Assembly (NCBI GenBank): GCA_047630175.1
Contig: JBLHVI010000010.1
Span: forward strand, 1-64,000
DNA length: 64,000 nt
Reading direction: 5' to 3'
Source: UBA4582 sp047630175
Lineage (GTDB): Bacteria; Pseudomonadota; Gammaproteobacteria; Pseudomonadales; Azotimanducaceae
The notes under the pieces are model-generated. The model was not told the origin of the DNA. It saw only the letters and a list, made by a program, of their open reading frames with translations, and ran no database searches. Of the stretch, positions 50,383 to 59,508 are shown piece by piece (positions within the stretch are counted from its first letter, which is position 1; every line of letters starts with the position of its first letter). The position numbers and the translations under genes were made by a program.

Positions 50383-50617
50383 TGGCAATATCCTTGCGCT
50401 TGCAGTTTAAAACGTAAACTTAAGCAGTTTGGGATCGACAGATCAAGTCATCTACCTGATAGACGTGGTGTTAAGGTGCAACGACGTCGGCAATAACCAG
50501 TGCGTCAAGACCGCTCAACGCTGGTATCCAGAGATCAAATTCGGTATAAGCATGACAAGCATCGAACGGCTGGATCTCATCGCCACCTTTTCTCTATAAC
50601 CAATTGCAGGAGTATCT

Positions 50618-51229
50618 ATGAAACTTATCAATTCAGTTGGACCCAACCCGCGAGTTGTTCGCATGTTTATCGCTGAACTTGGCATCGATATGGAGGTCAT
50701 CGAAGTTGATTTGATGGCAGGTGAGAACCGTCAGCCAGATTATCTAAGCCGTAACCCTAGTGGCACAACACCGGCACTGCAACTTGACGACGGTAAGCAT
50801 ATAGCGGAGATCACCGCGATCTGTGAATACCTCGATGAAAAGCATGGTCACACCGACCTCATCGGCACCAATGCCGAAGATCGTGCTGAAACTCGGATGT
50901 GGAGTCGCCGGATTGATCTCCAGATACTGGAGAACCTAGCGAATGGTTTTCGCTACTCTGTCGGACTACCGACCTTCAAAGACCGCATCCGCACCATTCC
51001 GCAAGCTGCTGAAGATCTGAAAACGCTGGTCCAAGAACGTCTCACTTGGCTTGATAAACAAATGACTGGCAAGCAGTTTGTCTGTGGTGAGCGCTTTACG
51101 CTGGCGGATATCCAGTTGTTTGCGTTCCTGGAGTTTGGCGTGCAGGTAGGGCAATCCATGAACCCTGAGAATAAGAATATTGCTAGCTGGATGGTGCGGG
51201 TAGGGAAGCGGCATAGTGCAGCTGCTTAG
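50618..51229 (+). CDS. Glutathione S-transferase family protein
   Basis: This 203-residue protein has a thioredoxin-like N-terminal domain (INSVGPNPRVVRMFIAELG, NPSGTTPALQLDDGKHIAEI with the cis-Pro and Glu-Ser-type glutathione contacts altered to AEITAI) and an all-helical C-terminal domain (FTLADIQLFAFLEFG). It likely conjugates or binds glutathione. AGGAG precedes the ATG. It is divergent from the rhodanese-GGT operon, both thiol-related. Confidence 0.9.
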   Translation: MKLINSVGPNPRVVRMFIAELGIDMEVIEVDLMAGENRQPDYLSRNPSGTTPALQLDDGKHIAEITAICEYLDEKHGHTDLIGTNAEDRAETRMWSRRIDLQILENLANGFRYSVGLPTFKDRIRTIPQAAEDLKTLVQERLTWLDKQMTGKQFVCGERFTLADIQLFAFLEFGVQVGQSMNPENKNIASWMVRVGKRHSAAA

Positions 51230-51262
51230 CGCAGACTAAATGCACACTTCACTGGGGCTCTG

Positions 51263-51580
51263 CTAGTCAAAGAAGTGAATTAAGATGGGCTGTAAGACCA
51301 ACGCGGCCATTAGTCCAGCGTAATAGTCACGGTCGTAACCGAAATTAAGGCTGAAATCTATCGGCATATTGGCGTTTAGGCAAAGCAAGACCACAGCGGC
51401 GACGATCACCGCGTGACGGCCAGCCACGAGGATGGTGCATATTAGCGACAGCGCGAGGATAAAGCCGTAGTTGCCAGAAAAGCCCAAGCGCGCAATCAGG
51501 TTGTCATCGAGATTGAGGGCGAGAGTGACTGCAAAGATGAAAAATAAAAGTGTGTACCGCAATAGTGCAAAAGCTTCCAT
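51263..51580 (-). CDS. Small hypothetical membrane protein
   Basis: This 105-residue hydrophobic protein has about three or four predicted helices (LLRYTLLFFIFAVTLALNL, GFILALSLICTILVAG, HAVIVAAVVLLCLNANM, YYAGLMAALVLQPILIHFF). AGGAG and AGGAC precede the ATG, supporting real translation. I recognise no family. It stands alone between the GST and mscS genes on the opposite strand. Confidence 0.75.
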   Translation of the reverse strand: MEAFALLRYTLLFFIFAVTLALNLDDNLIARLGFSGNYGFILALSLICTILVAGRHAVIVAAVVLLCLNANMPIDFSLNFGYDRDYYAGLMAALVLQPILIHFFD

Positions 51581-51783
51581 GTCCTCTCCTCAACGGAGTA
51601 TTAAATGACAAGCGCAGAGTAGACCCTAGCTCTGCGTAATACTTGTCTTCAATGTCAAGAATGTGACGGGCGTCACTGAGATTCGTGACGAACGGTCAGA
51701 TACACGGGTAGCGGCGGACCAGTGGCCGGATTAATGGGCACTTGCGGTTATCCCGGTCGCATGATCAATTCGAGAGTATTTAG

Positions 51784-53106
51784 ATGAAAGACCTTATGGC
51801 ATTGCCCTTTGTCCAATCTCTGTTAGATGGGCTGCAGGCTTTGATGGATAAGCTTTTCAGCGTTCAGACCGTTGTTGAGCTGAGCCTCGTCGTATCGTTG
51901 GGACTGATAGCCTGGGTGATGGCCCGTTATCAACGTCCTACTTTGCTGCATTTGGCGCAAGTTCAGCAGCAGAATCAGGCATTGCATCGTCTTTCTGCCG
52001 TATTGGCGTTAGTGCTATGGCCTCTGCACTGGTTAGTGTTGCAATGGTTGTGCAACTGGCTATACCACGCACTTGGCTACACACCCGGTTTGATGAAAAT
52101 AACAGCGAGTTTATTATCAGCTTGGGTCCTTATCCGCGTCGCAACGACTTTTATTCGCAGTCAAATATTGGGTAAAACATTGGCGAGTATCTCCTGGCTA
52201 GTTGCTGCGCTGAATATTCTCGGTTTGCTTGAGCAGACAATTGAGATGTTGAACTACGTCGGCATGGATTTTGGTTCCGTGAGAATTTCACTGTTTACGC
52301 TCCTGAAGGCCATGTTTGCGTTCGGCATTCTACTCTGGGTATCCAATGTGCTGTCGAACCTGTTCGAGAACCGGGTAAAATCGATCCCTGATCTGACGCC
52401 GTCGGTGCAAGAGTTATTCGCCAAGTTATTCAAATTGACGGTTATCTTTATCGCTGTAATGATTGCGATCAGTGCGGTTGGCATCGACTTAACAGCCTTT
52501 GCGGTTATCGGTGGCGCAGTGGGTGTTGGCATTGGCCTCGGTTTGCAGAAAATCGTTGCTAACTTGATAAGCGGCATCATTCTATTGATGGACAAGTCAA
52601 TTAAGCCTGGCGATGTCATCGCGGTAGCCGGCTATTATGGTCGCGTTGATTCGCTCGGTGCGCGTTATGTGTCGGTCACAACAAGAGATGGGATCGAGCA
52701 CCTGATCCCGAATGAAGAATTGATTATCACCCGCGTCGAGAACTGGTCACATACCAACAATCTCTATCGCATGCGCTTGCCTGTTGGCGTGCACTACCAA
52801 TCAGACGTCAAACTGGCAATGCAATTGTGTCTTGCGGCTACTGCAGAAACCAAGCGGGTGCTTACAACTCCAGCACCGAGCTGTTTGATGCGCGGTTTTG
52901 GCGACAATGCCGTTAATCTAGAGATTCGATTCTGGGTCAACGATCCAATGAATGGTCGAGCCAACGTCAAAAGTGATATCTTAGTATCGATATGGGATAA
53001 ATTTGCCGCACACAATATCGAGATTCCATACCCACAGCGCGATATTCACCTGCGCTCACCGAGTTGGGAGCAACTTAAGGACGCTTTGCCTGCGAGCGAG
53101 GGTTAG
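51784..53106 (+). CDS. MscS-type mechanosensitive channel
   Basis: This 440-residue protein has about five N-terminal helices, followed by the MscS pore and beta domain: AFAVIGGAVGVGIGLGLQKI (the Gly/Ala-rich pore helix), VANLISGIILLMDKSIKPGD and YVSVTTRDGIEHLIPNEELI. It opens on hypo-osmotic shock to release solutes. It is longer than E. coli MscS (286), with extra helices before the pore. Transcribed alone. Confidence 0.93.
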   Translation: MKDLMALPFVQSLLDGLQALMDKLFSVQTVVELSLVVSLGLIAWVMARYQRPTLLHLAQVQQQNQALHRLSAVLALVLWPLHWLVLQWLCNWLYHALGYTPGLMKITASLLSAWVLIRVATTFIRSQILGKTLASISWLVAALNILGLLEQTIEMLNYVGMDFGSVRISLFTLLKAMFAFGILLWVSNVLSNLFENRVKSIPDLTPSVQELFAKLFKLTVIFIAVMIAISAVGIDLTAFAVIGGAVGVGIGLGLQKIVANLISGIILLMDKSIKPGDVIAVAGYYGRVDSLGARYVSVTTRDGIEHLIPNEELIITRVENWSHTNNLYRMRLPVGVHYQSDVKLAMQLCLAATAETKRVLTTPAPSCLMRGFGDNAVNLEIRFWVNDPMNGRANVKSDILVSIWDKFAAHNIEIPYPQRDIHLRSPSWEQLKDALPASEG

Positions 53107-53328
53107 TCATTGGCGTTACTCGATCTGCTCTTCAATTCGGCGTGGTGTTGTCTTTGAATGCTGCACATAAAAATCAATTCCCAATCACTCCGCAGTCAGT
53201 GACTAAGAGTCTTAACAGGTTTTTAGGCTATATATTGTTTTGCACACTATCGATTAGCTCGCAGAATTAATAACCGAGTTTACCCAACTACACGCTAGAC
53301 TATTTAACATAGACATTTTGGAATTAGC

Positions 53329-54378
53329 ATGGCCGCAGAAACCCTAGTTTGGATCGGCATCATTTTTTGCATTTCGCAATCTGCGATGTTTTCGGGGCTC
53401 AACCTAGCTTTCTTCTCGCTTAGCCGATTGCAGCTTGAGATGGAGAGCAAGGGTGGTAACAAGGTCGCTCAAAAGATTCTCGCACTCCGTGGAGACTCGA
53501 ACTTTCTGTTAACAACCATACTTTGGGGAAACGTCAGCATCAATGTTCTACTAACGTTGCTGTCTGATTCAGCACTCGCGGGCGTTTTTGCCTTTTTGTT
53601 TTCAACAATATTTATCACCATCTTCGGTGAGATACTTCCCCAGGCCTATTTCTCACGTAACGCGCTGAAAATGGCATCATTGCTTGCGCCAGTACTGAGT
53701 TTTTATCAGTTTCTGCTTTATCCTGTAGCGAGACCCTGTGCGCTTGTCTTGGACGCATGGCTCGGCAAGGAAGGTATTGAGCTGTTTCGTGAGAAAGAGC
53801 TCATAAACTTGCTCCAAACCCATGTAGAAGCCGATGACTCAGAGTTGGACCAGGTTGAGGGTGTCGGGGCACTCAACTTCCTTCGTATCGACGATGTGAA
53901 GGTCGTGGAGGAAGGTGAGAAAGTCGAAGAAAACTCAATTATTCGGCTTCCAGCTAGGGTTGATCTCCCGCTGATACCAGACATCGAACGCCGTGTTGAT
54001 GATGTATTTCTCAAGCAAGTGAATGCAAGCGGACACCATTGGGTGGTGTTGGCAAATAGCGCCGGTGATCCATTGCTGCTGCTCGATGCAGACGGTGCAT
54101 TGCGGGCTGCTTTAATGGACCTCGATAAACCCTTTGATATTTATGATTATTGCCGCCGACCTCTAGTTATTATGGATGACAGTAAAACGTTAGCAGAGGT
54201 GATTTCCTATTTGAAGTCCATCCCGAGTAACAGCCAGACTGGCGATGGCGCAATCGACTACGACGCTGTACTTATCTGGGGCGAAAATCGAAGAATAATT
54301 ACAGGGGCTGATATTCTGGGCAAACTGTTGAAAGGAATCCCGGCGGATAGACCGCCAGCAATCAATCTTAGTCGTTAA
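53329..54378 (+). CDS. CNNM/DUF21 domain membrane protein
   Basis: This 349-residue protein has an N-terminal DUF21 (CNNM) domain of three to four helices (SQSAMFSGLNLAFFSLSRLQ, LTTILWGNVSINVLLTLLSD, FGEILPQAYFSR) and a divergent CBS-like pair to about residue 340. The C-terminal CorC/HlyC domain of longer relatives is missing, so length is short. Relatives are magnesium or cobalt exporters or regulators. Standing alone between mscS and an AstE-like gene, its ion is not defined. Confidence 0.85.
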   Translation: MAAETLVWIGIIFCISQSAMFSGLNLAFFSLSRLQLEMESKGGNKVAQKILALRGDSNFLLTTILWGNVSINVLLTLLSDSALAGVFAFLFSTIFITIFGEILPQAYFSRNALKMASLLAPVLSFYQFLLYPVARPCALVLDAWLGKEGIELFREKELINLLQTHVEADDSELDQVEGVGALNFLRIDDVKVVEEGEKVEENSIIRLPARVDLPLIPDIERRVDDVFLKQVNASGHHWVVLANSAGDPLLLLDADGALRAALMDLDKPFDIYDYCRRPLVIMDDSKTLAEVISYLKSIPSNSQTGDGAIDYDAVLIWGENRRIITGADILGKLLKGIPADRPPAINLSR

Positions 54379-54526
54379 TTTTCGTCAGTTTGATGTTAAT
54401 ACTGAGTCTTCGCTGCCTGTTTAGTCGCCTAGCTCGTCAAATCTTCTAATCTACAGAAGTGGTCACGGTCGACCATGCTATATTATCTGCCGGTAATTCT
54501 TTTCCTGGGCATAGGGGTTAGGGTAG

Positions 54527-55558
54527 TTGGCAAAAAAACAGAAAGTAATAGAAATCGGCGGTACCTCTGTGAAAGCCGGTGAACGGGATCTGATTCAATT
54601 ACCGATTGCGAATCTGTACACCAATACAGCGATGAACCTCCCTGTGCATGTGGTCAATGGGCGCACCGCGGGACCGACTGTATTCATCAGTGCCGCCATT
54701 CACGGTGACGAGCTTAACGGCGTGGAGATAATCCGGCGTCTACTTACCCAGCGCCGCTTCGAGCGTCTTAAGGGTTGCTTAATCTGTGTGCCGGTTATCA
54801 ACGGTTTTGGGATGCTCCAGCACACGCGTTATTCACCCGACGGACGGGACCTCAATCGCTCTTTTCCTGGTTCGGAGAAAGGATCACTGACGGCGAGGCT
54901 CTGCCATATTTTTCTGCAGCAGGTCGTCAAACAGTGTGACTATGGTATTGATCTGCATACGGGGGCTATGCATCGATCGAATTTACCACAGATTCGGGCC
55001 AATCTTGATGACGATGAGATTGCACGGCTGGCGTCTGCATTTGGTGTGCCGGTGCTACTGAACGCCAACGAGCGTGATGGTTCGTTGCGGCAAGCGGCTA
55101 CTGAGAATGATGTCAAAGTATTACTCTACGAGGCAGGTGAAGCCCTGCGTTATGACGAGGTATCTATCAAAGTAGGTGTTAACGGCATCCTTAATGTACT
55201 GCGGGCGTTGAGCATGATTCCGCCGATAAGGCGTCGCAAACCGCTGCCGGATCCTTTTGTCGCGCGCAGCAGTCGCTGGCTGCGAGCACCAGATAGTGGA
55301 TCGTTTCACGCCAAGGTGAAACTCGGTGATCGGGTAAAGAAGGGTGAGTTGGTTGGCACGGTGTTTGATCCAACCAATATTTTCAGTGGCATTAGTACGC
55401 GCCTGCTGTGCCCATTCGATGGTATTGTTATCGGCCAGTCTCGGATCCCTTTGGTGAACGAAGGCGATGCGCTAGTTCACTTAGCCAGGTTTGAGGAAGA
55501 CATGGCTGAGGTAGAAGCCGAAATGGATGTTTTTCATGACGCTTATGATAGCGAGTAA
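54527..55558 (+). CDS. Succinylglutamate desuccinylase/aspartoacylase family protein
   Basis: This 343-residue zinc carboxypeptidase-fold protein has the metal ligands HGDELNG (His, Glu) and later His in GIDLHTGAMHRSNLPQIR. It also has RDLNRSFPG and a C-terminal barrel domain (LGDRVKKGELVGTVFDP). Members remove acyl groups from N-acyl amino acids; genes of this type often appear near RimK-type ligases, though rimK is 27 kb away here. The start is a TTG preceded by AGGG; no better ATG is available. Transcribed in line with the acyl-CoA dehydrogenases. Confidence 0.85.
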   Translation: MAKKQKVIEIGGTSVKAGERDLIQLPIANLYTNTAMNLPVHVVNGRTAGPTVFISAAIHGDELNGVEIIRRLLTQRRFERLKGCLICVPVINGFGMLQHTRYSPDGRDLNRSFPGSEKGSLTARLCHIFLQQVVKQCDYGIDLHTGAMHRSNLPQIRANLDDDEIARLASAFGVPVLLNANERDGSLRQAATENDVKVLLYEAGEALRYDEVSIKVGVNGILNVLRALSMIPPIRRRKPLPDPFVARSSRWLRAPDSGSFHAKVKLGDRVKKGELVGTVFDPTNIFSGISTRLLCPFDGIVIGQSRIPLVNEGDALVHLARFEEDMAEVEAEMDVFHDAYDSE

Positions 55559-55600
55559 CGTCACTAACATTAGATTCTGTCAGTGTTTGGAGGTTTCACG

Positions 55601-56737
55601 ATGTTTCAGGGTTTGCACTTTGAGCCAGTCACGCTCCCGGCTAGTAGTGTCGTTCTGCGAGCAGAGGTCCGAGCGTTTGTAGAAGCTGAGTTGTCGGCTG
55701 ACTACTTGCGCAATGCAGACTTCAATGCTGGTGATTCAGCGCAGTTCAGTCAAAAACTTGGACAACGTGGATGGATAGGAATGACCTGGCCGGTTGAGTA
55801 CGGTGGTCAGGCGCGCTCTTTTCTTGATCGTTACGTGGTGACTGAAGAGTTGCTCGCGGCGGGTGCGCCGGTAGGTGCACACTGGATTGCTGATCGACAA
55901 AGTGGCACTCAGCTATTGAAGTTTGGATCTGAGGGCCAGCGACAGGCTTACCTGCCGCGTATCGCTCGAGGTGAATGTTTTTTCTCTATTGGCATGAGCG
56001 AACCTGACACGGGCTCTGACTTGGCATCGATTCGCACCAGCGCCGTTAAGGTCGATGGTGGCTGGTGTTTAAACGGCAGTAAGATCTGGTCCAGCGGTGC
56101 TCACCTAAACCATTATATGATTGCGTTGGTGCGTACTGAAGCAGCGTCAAGTAATCGACATGCTGGCTTAAGCCAGTTTATCGTCGATTTGCATAACCCT
56201 CAGGTAACTATTAAAGGCATTCGCAATCTAGCTGGCGATAGCGACTTTAATCAAGTGTTCTTTGATGATGTATTCGTACCTGACGAAAGCGTCATTGGGC
56301 GCCCCGGCAATGGCTGGGAACAAGTTGTCAGTGAGTTGGGTTATGAGCGCAGTGGGCCAGAACGTTTTCTCAGCGCATTTCGAGTGCTTGTCGAATTTGT
56401 CCGCGAAGTCGGCGATCAACCGACACCGGCGCAGCAAGCCCTTATTGGTCGACTAGTAGCCAGTTTAGTGACGTTAAGGCGTATGTCTATTTCAGTTGCG
56501 GCCATGCTTGAAGCGGGCAAAACTCCGATCACTGAAGCTGCGCTGATCAAAGATCTTGGCAATACCTACGAACGCATGGTGCCAGAACTGATTCGTGTTC
56601 TAGCACCGCAGCAGACATCGGTACGATTCAAAAACACCCTGAATCAATGCATATTGCATGCGCCTTCTTTCACCCTGCGTGGCGGTACTCGGGAAATTCT
56701 CCGTGGCGTTATCGCTCGCGGCCTTGGTCTACGCTAG
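55601..56737 (+). CDS. Acyl-CoA dehydrogenase family protein (subunit 1)
   Basis: This 378-residue protein has an N-terminal helical domain (QRGWIGMTWPVEYGGQ), the flavin-binding central segment FSIGMSEPDTGSDLASIRTS, WCLNGSKIWSSGAHLNHYMI and a C-terminal helical domain ending GGTREILRGVIARGLGL. GGAGG lies 7 bases before the ATG. It oxidises acyl-CoA esters. With the next gene it resembles the paired half-subunit dehydrogenases used for steroid or branched side chains. The typical catalytic Glu is not evident in the final helix region. Confidence 0.9.
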   Translation: MFQGLHFEPVTLPASSVVLRAEVRAFVEAELSADYLRNADFNAGDSAQFSQKLGQRGWIGMTWPVEYGGQARSFLDRYVVTEELLAAGAPVGAHWIADRQSGTQLLKFGSEGQRQAYLPRIARGECFFSIGMSEPDTGSDLASIRTSAVKVDGGWCLNGSKIWSSGAHLNHYMIALVRTEAASSNRHAGLSQFIVDLHNPQVTIKGIRNLAGDSDFNQVFFDDVFVPDESVIGRPGNGWEQVVSELGYERSGPERFLSAFRVLVEFVREVGDQPTPAQQALIGRLVASLVTLRRMSISVAAMLEAGKTPITEAALIKDLGNTYERMVPELIRVLAPQQTSVRFKNTLNQCILHAPSFTLRGGTREILRGVIARGLGLR

Positions 56738-56746
56738 GAGTTTGTT

Positions 56747-57805
56747 GTGAGTCATCAACAGTTAATTGTCGATAGCGTACGCCGAATACTGCGAGATCTG
56801 TGTAGTAAGGAGATTGCGGACAGTGCTGAGGCTGGTTGCTGGCCGGCAGAACTGTGGCAAACACTGGAAGACAACGGTCTAACCCTCGCGGGTATCAGTG
56901 AAGCGAGTGGTGGTGCTGGTGGCGAGCTTGCGGATTCTCTGGTGGTCATTCGTGAAGCGGCATTTGCCGCGGCCCCATTGCCTTTGGCTGAAACGTTCAT
57001 CGCAGCACGCCTATGCGAGCTTGTCGGGGTCCTTGTACCTGAAGGGCCGTTAACAGTTGCGCAGCAGGTTATGACCCTACAACACGAAGAGGGTACGTAT
57101 CGATTACAAGGCGTATTGGTAGACGTTGCATTTGCTACATGGTGCAGCCACGTAATTGTCGTCGCCAAGGATAACGAGCAACAATATTTGTGCTTGCTGC
57201 CGCTCAAGGGGCTGACGCATCTAACGACAGTGTCGATGGCCGGTGAGCCACGTAGCGACTTGTCAGTCGATGTTCAGCTACCAAAGAACGCGGTGACTAA
57301 AGCTTTCGTCGACAATGTTGATATCGATCTTATCGATGAACTTTGGAGCTTCGGTGCGATAACTCGAGCGGTGATGATGAGCGGCGCGATGGCGAGCATT
57401 CTTGATATGTCGGTTGTTTATGCGACACAAAGACATCAATTTGGTCGACCCATCGCTCAATTTCAGGCGATCCAACAACAGCTTGCCGTATTGGCAGGTG
57501 AAGTTGCAGTCTGCCAGCGGGCGGCAGATTCTCTGGTCGATACCATCGGTACTATCAATCATCTGGACATTGCCATTGCCAAGGCACGAATTAATGAAGC
57601 TGTTGGTCCCGCGACTGAGATTGCCCATCAAGTGCATGGCGCAATGGGCTATACGCTTGAGCATGGGCTGAATTTGAGAACCCGACGACTGTGGTGCTGG
57701 CGTGACGAATACGGCAATGAACTGCATTGGCAACAGCGTATCGGCGAGTATGTGGTGACTCGCGGCGCCGACGAGCTTTGGTCTTTAATTATTGCCGCCG
57801 GCTGA
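56747..57805 (+). CDS. Acyl-CoA dehydrogenase family protein (subunit 2)
   Basis: This 352-residue shorter relative has LEDNGLTLAGISEASGGAGG, YATQRHQFGRPIAQFQAIQQ and the C-terminal AHQVHGAMGYTLEHGLNLRT. It lacks a clear copy of the flavin-binding 'SEPxxGSD' segment, fitting a complementary subunit. It has a GTG start, 9 bases after the first gene. The two probably form an alpha2beta2 heterotetramer, as known for ChsE-type enzymes (inference). Confidence 0.85.
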   Translation: MSHQQLIVDSVRRILRDLCSKEIADSAEAGCWPAELWQTLEDNGLTLAGISEASGGAGGELADSLVVIREAAFAAAPLPLAETFIAARLCELVGVLVPEGPLTVAQQVMTLQHEEGTYRLQGVLVDVAFATWCSHVIVVAKDNEQQYLCLLPLKGLTHLTTVSMAGEPRSDLSVDVQLPKNAVTKAFVDNVDIDLIDELWSFGAITRAVMMSGAMASILDMSVVYATQRHQFGRPIAQFQAIQQQLAVLAGEVAVCQRAADSLVDTIGTINHLDIAIAKARINEAVGPATEIAHQVHGAMGYTLEHGLNLRTRRLWCWRDEYGNELHWQQRIGEYVVTRGADELWSLIIAAG

Positions 57806-58285
57806 ATAGACGTTGCAGATATCGTATCACTTGGCAGATTCCCAGCTATAGGTAAGGCGTGCTGGGGCAATGTGCCCAATCAGACCAATCAGACATGGTC
57901 CTTGCAAATCAGACAGCATTATTGGAGGTAGCCGCTACAGGGTCGTCATCGATGACGGTGGGCAGTTGATACTACCCGGCAGTACAAAAATGTTTGCACT
58001 GCTTCGGAGCATTCGGAGACGCGCATGTTTGTAAACTACTCTGACAGTCACGTCAGCGAACTGAGCGAGTTGCATCAACCCTTGGTGCACTTCAACCAAG
58101 CAAAACACCGCTGGATTGCCTGTGTTCGTCAGTTAGATATCGAATTTATGACACCCTTCCAAGCGCATTTTTTTCAGGGGCGCTGCTGTGCAATGCCTGC
58201 GCATTTAGGTCGGTGAACTAGTCGTGGTTAGCGACATTGCCCCGGGCGCTTAGCGTGACACAGACCAATGCGCCGGCTTGCTAGT
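57806..58285. other. Intergenic region with one doubtful small frame
   Basis: About 480 bases after the acyl-CoA dehydrogenase pair. A 63-codon plus-strand frame at 58025-58216 (starting MFVNYSDSHVSELSE) has GGAG 7 bases before its ATG, but no recognisable family and no neighbour on its strand nearby. I see no other gene, RNA or clear terminator. The MBL-fold gene ends at 58286 on the other strand. Confidence 0.35.
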
Positions 58286-59191
58286 CTACGCCAGTTGATA
58301 ATCCGATTTGAGTGACAGGTCAGGGGTGCTCGAGGTCACTTGGCCGGTTGCCACCAGCCGTGCCATGGCGGCCAGTACCGAACGCGCCGCCGCACCATAC
58401 ATACTTTTGTCAGTTTCCACGTACATCACGGGTACCATGTCGGTAATGCGGCTTTGGCCGGCACCAAGACATGCCAGTATCTGCTGTTCGCGCGCTAATC
58501 TGTGGTCAATAAAAGCCTGCACAAAGGCTTTGACGTCAGTAATACAGGTGCCGTGAGTCGGCCAGTACGTCTCATCATCTCGCTCAAGTAATTTGGCTAG
58601 GCTGTCCATATACTGGGTCATATCGCCATCGGGAGGGCCTATAACACTGGTCGACCAACCCATCACATGGTCGCCGGTAAACAGGGCTTTCTCCTCACGC
58701 AGAGCAAAGCACATGTGATTGGACGTGTGCCCCGGTGTAAAAACGCACTCCACTGTCCAGCCGTCTCCGGTAATCACGTCACCATGGCGAATTAATACGT
58801 CCGGTACGAAGTCCATATCGCCGCCTTCCTCAATTAACACCCCCTCGTCGAGCTTGGCTGCGCCGTGGGGCCCGTAACCATAAGTTTGGGTGTTCCAGTA
58901 AGCCTTTAACGGCGCCGCCGCCGGCGAATGATCGAAATGCGTGTGGGTAATTAGGATATGCGTCACAGTTTCTGGCGCTAATAGCTGTTTAAGTGCCTCG
59001 ATATGCTCCTCCAGTAACGGCCCAGGATCCACCACGGCAATGTTTCCCCGACCAATGATGTAGGTGCCCGTACCGCGAAACGTAAAACCACTGGGATTGC
59101 GGGCCGTCACCCTTCTGATCAAGGGTGTCAGCTCCTCCAACTGTGCATATTGATAGTCATATTGGTAGGTGAAGGGGATTTTTGTCGGCAT
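58286..59191 (-). CDS. Metallo-beta-lactamase-fold hydrolase
   Basis: This 301-residue protein has the zinc-binding motif HTHFDHSP, later His in FTPGHTSNHM and Asp in FTGDHVMGW, typical of glyoxalase II/beta-lactamase-like hydrolases. The C-terminal helix region (LAREQQILACLGAGQSRITD) resembles LACTB2-like proteins that hydrolyse thioesters or RNA. The ATG at 59191 is chosen; a GTG four codons earlier is possible. It is divergent from the GAF-HD-GYP gene. Confidence 0.9.
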   Translation of the reverse strand: MPTKIPFTYQYDYQYAQLEELTPLIRRVTARNPSGFTFRGTGTYIIGRGNIAVVDPGPLLEEHIEALKQLLAPETVTHILITHTHFDHSPAAAPLKAYWNTQTYGYGPHGAAKLDEGVLIEEGGDMDFVPDVLIRHGDVITGDGWTVECVFTPGHTSNHMCFALREEKALFTGDHVMGWSTSVIGPPDGDMTQYMDSLAKLLERDDETYWPTHGTCITDVKAFVQAFIDHRLAREQQILACLGAGQSRITDMVPVMYVETDKSMYGAAARSVLAAMARLVATGQVTSSTPDLSLKSDYQLA

Positions 59192-59508
59192 AGTTAGCAA
59201 CACCTATGTGATGTATTGATGATTTATGAGAAGCGTGCACTAAGCCGATTGTGTGGCAACAACCGTTGTCTTGTAAAGTGTCGCGTCAGGCGGTTTTAAA
59301 TTAGTTGAGTGCTAGATGACCGGTAGTTTGTATAATTGCAGGCGCAGACTGCCCCATAGCGCGAACTCAGCGGAAGTCATAAAAGACCAACGATATGGCC
59401 AAAACGCGGTGCCCTGTAGTAGGCTATCGCGTAAATTATTTTTTTGATCAAAAGATAGGCAGTTATCCACAATGTGGCGTGGTGTTCTATCGTTCAGGAG
59501 ACGCGCAC

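Noticed and set aside
57278..57733. 151-codon minus-strand frame opposite the second acyl-CoA dehydrogenase
   Set aside because: Antisense to a gene with clear family motifs.
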